DNA from: Candidatus Rifleibacteriota bacterium
Lineage (GTDB): Bacteria; Riflebacteria; Ozemobacteria; Ozemobacterales; Ozemobacteraceae
Reading direction: 5' to 3'
Assembly (NCBI GenBank): GCA_029565415.1
Contig: JAKQOH010000135.1
Coordinates: 1-6,430 of the forward strand
DNA length: 6,430 nucleotides
Shown: positions 6,265 through 6,430 of the stretch, piece after piece
Layout: every line of letters starts with the position of its first letter
Numbering within the stretch: the first letter of the stretch is position 1
Translations under genes and position numbers: made by a program
Notes under the pieces: model-generated
The model's input: the letters and a program-made list of their open reading frames with translations, nothing else
What the model was told of the DNA's origin: nothing
The model's database searches: none

Positions 6265-6430
6265 TTACTTTCTGGAATATTCCGGAAGGCCGACGAGCGT
6301 CGAGAGCGAGATTCGCTCCGTGGGTCTGTCGGACCAGGACATTCGGATGGATACGAGAAACAATCTGTCGGAACCTGGATATGCGGTGACTGTTTGCTTG
6401 ACCGAAAGATTCGTACCGTTTTCCAGGCAG
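6265..6430 (-). CDS. C-terminal end of a probable GspI/PilV-like minor pilin (cut by right edge)
   Basis: An open frame enters from the right edge on the minus strand and ends at TAA (6267-6265), giving the last 55 residues. The tail includes TNLSVKQTVTAYPG, LFLVSIRMSWSDRP and TERISLSTLVGLPEYSRK. The pattern of a beta strand with a V-S-I-R-M-S-W core, a polar turn, then ISLSTLVG is typical of the C-terminus of GspI/PilV-type minor pilins. The N-terminal prepilin signal lies outside the window, so the family rests on this tail and on its position directly before a GspJ-like gene (six-base gap). Other frames in this stretch lack a convincing protein. Confidence 0.6.
   Translation of the reverse strand, partial: CLENGTNLSVKQTVTAYPGSDRLFLVSIRMSWSDRPTERISLSTLVGLPEYSRK

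Overview
The window looks like a piece of a Gram-negative bacterial chromosome of moderately high G+C. The support is a TolC-type outer-membrane efflux protein under a TetR-type repressor, plus a set of type IV/type II-secretion-like prepilins. Nothing visible assigns a phylum. There are no RNA genes, CRISPR repeats, transposases or phage genes.

Layout, left to right. (1) Positions 1-1469, minus strand: a two-gene unit with a TetR/AcrR repressor (798-1469) followed by a TolC-family protein (801 to beyond the left edge). The two overlap by four bases (ATGA). A good promoter (TTGACA, 16-base spacer, TCTAAA) lies at 1526-1553, with CTAA/TTAG half-sites over its -10 that could be the repressor's own operator. 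Inner-membrane and periplasmic partners of the pump, if linked, would lie off the left edge. (2) Positions 1470-1788: a divergent intergenic region. (3) Positions 1789-3877, plus strand: an exported 462-residue TPR protein of unknown role, then 127 bp, then a 190-residue ECF-type RNA polymerase sigma factor. No anti-sigma factor follows in the window. (4) Positions 3899-6430, minus strand, convergent with the sigma gene: three tightly packed prepilin-like genes. In transcription order these are the C-terminal end of a GspI/PilV-like protein, a GspJ/PilW-like prepilin with a canonical Glu at +5, and a very large (599-residue) GspK-like pseudopilin lacking that Glu. The order matches the I-J-K tip module of type II secretion and type IV pilus systems.

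How the parts may work together. The efflux unit is self-contained and probably drug- or metabolite-responsive. The three minor pilins probably form a tip or initiation complex of a pilus or pseudopilus whose main machinery lies elsewhere. The TPR protein and sigma factor share a strand, but nothing shown here links them to the pilins beyond adjacency. The most unusual feature is inside the large pseudopilin: residues about 230-288 read like a degenerate biotinyl/lipoyl-type barrel-sandwich motif with no modifiable lysine motif, which is not a known component of GspK.
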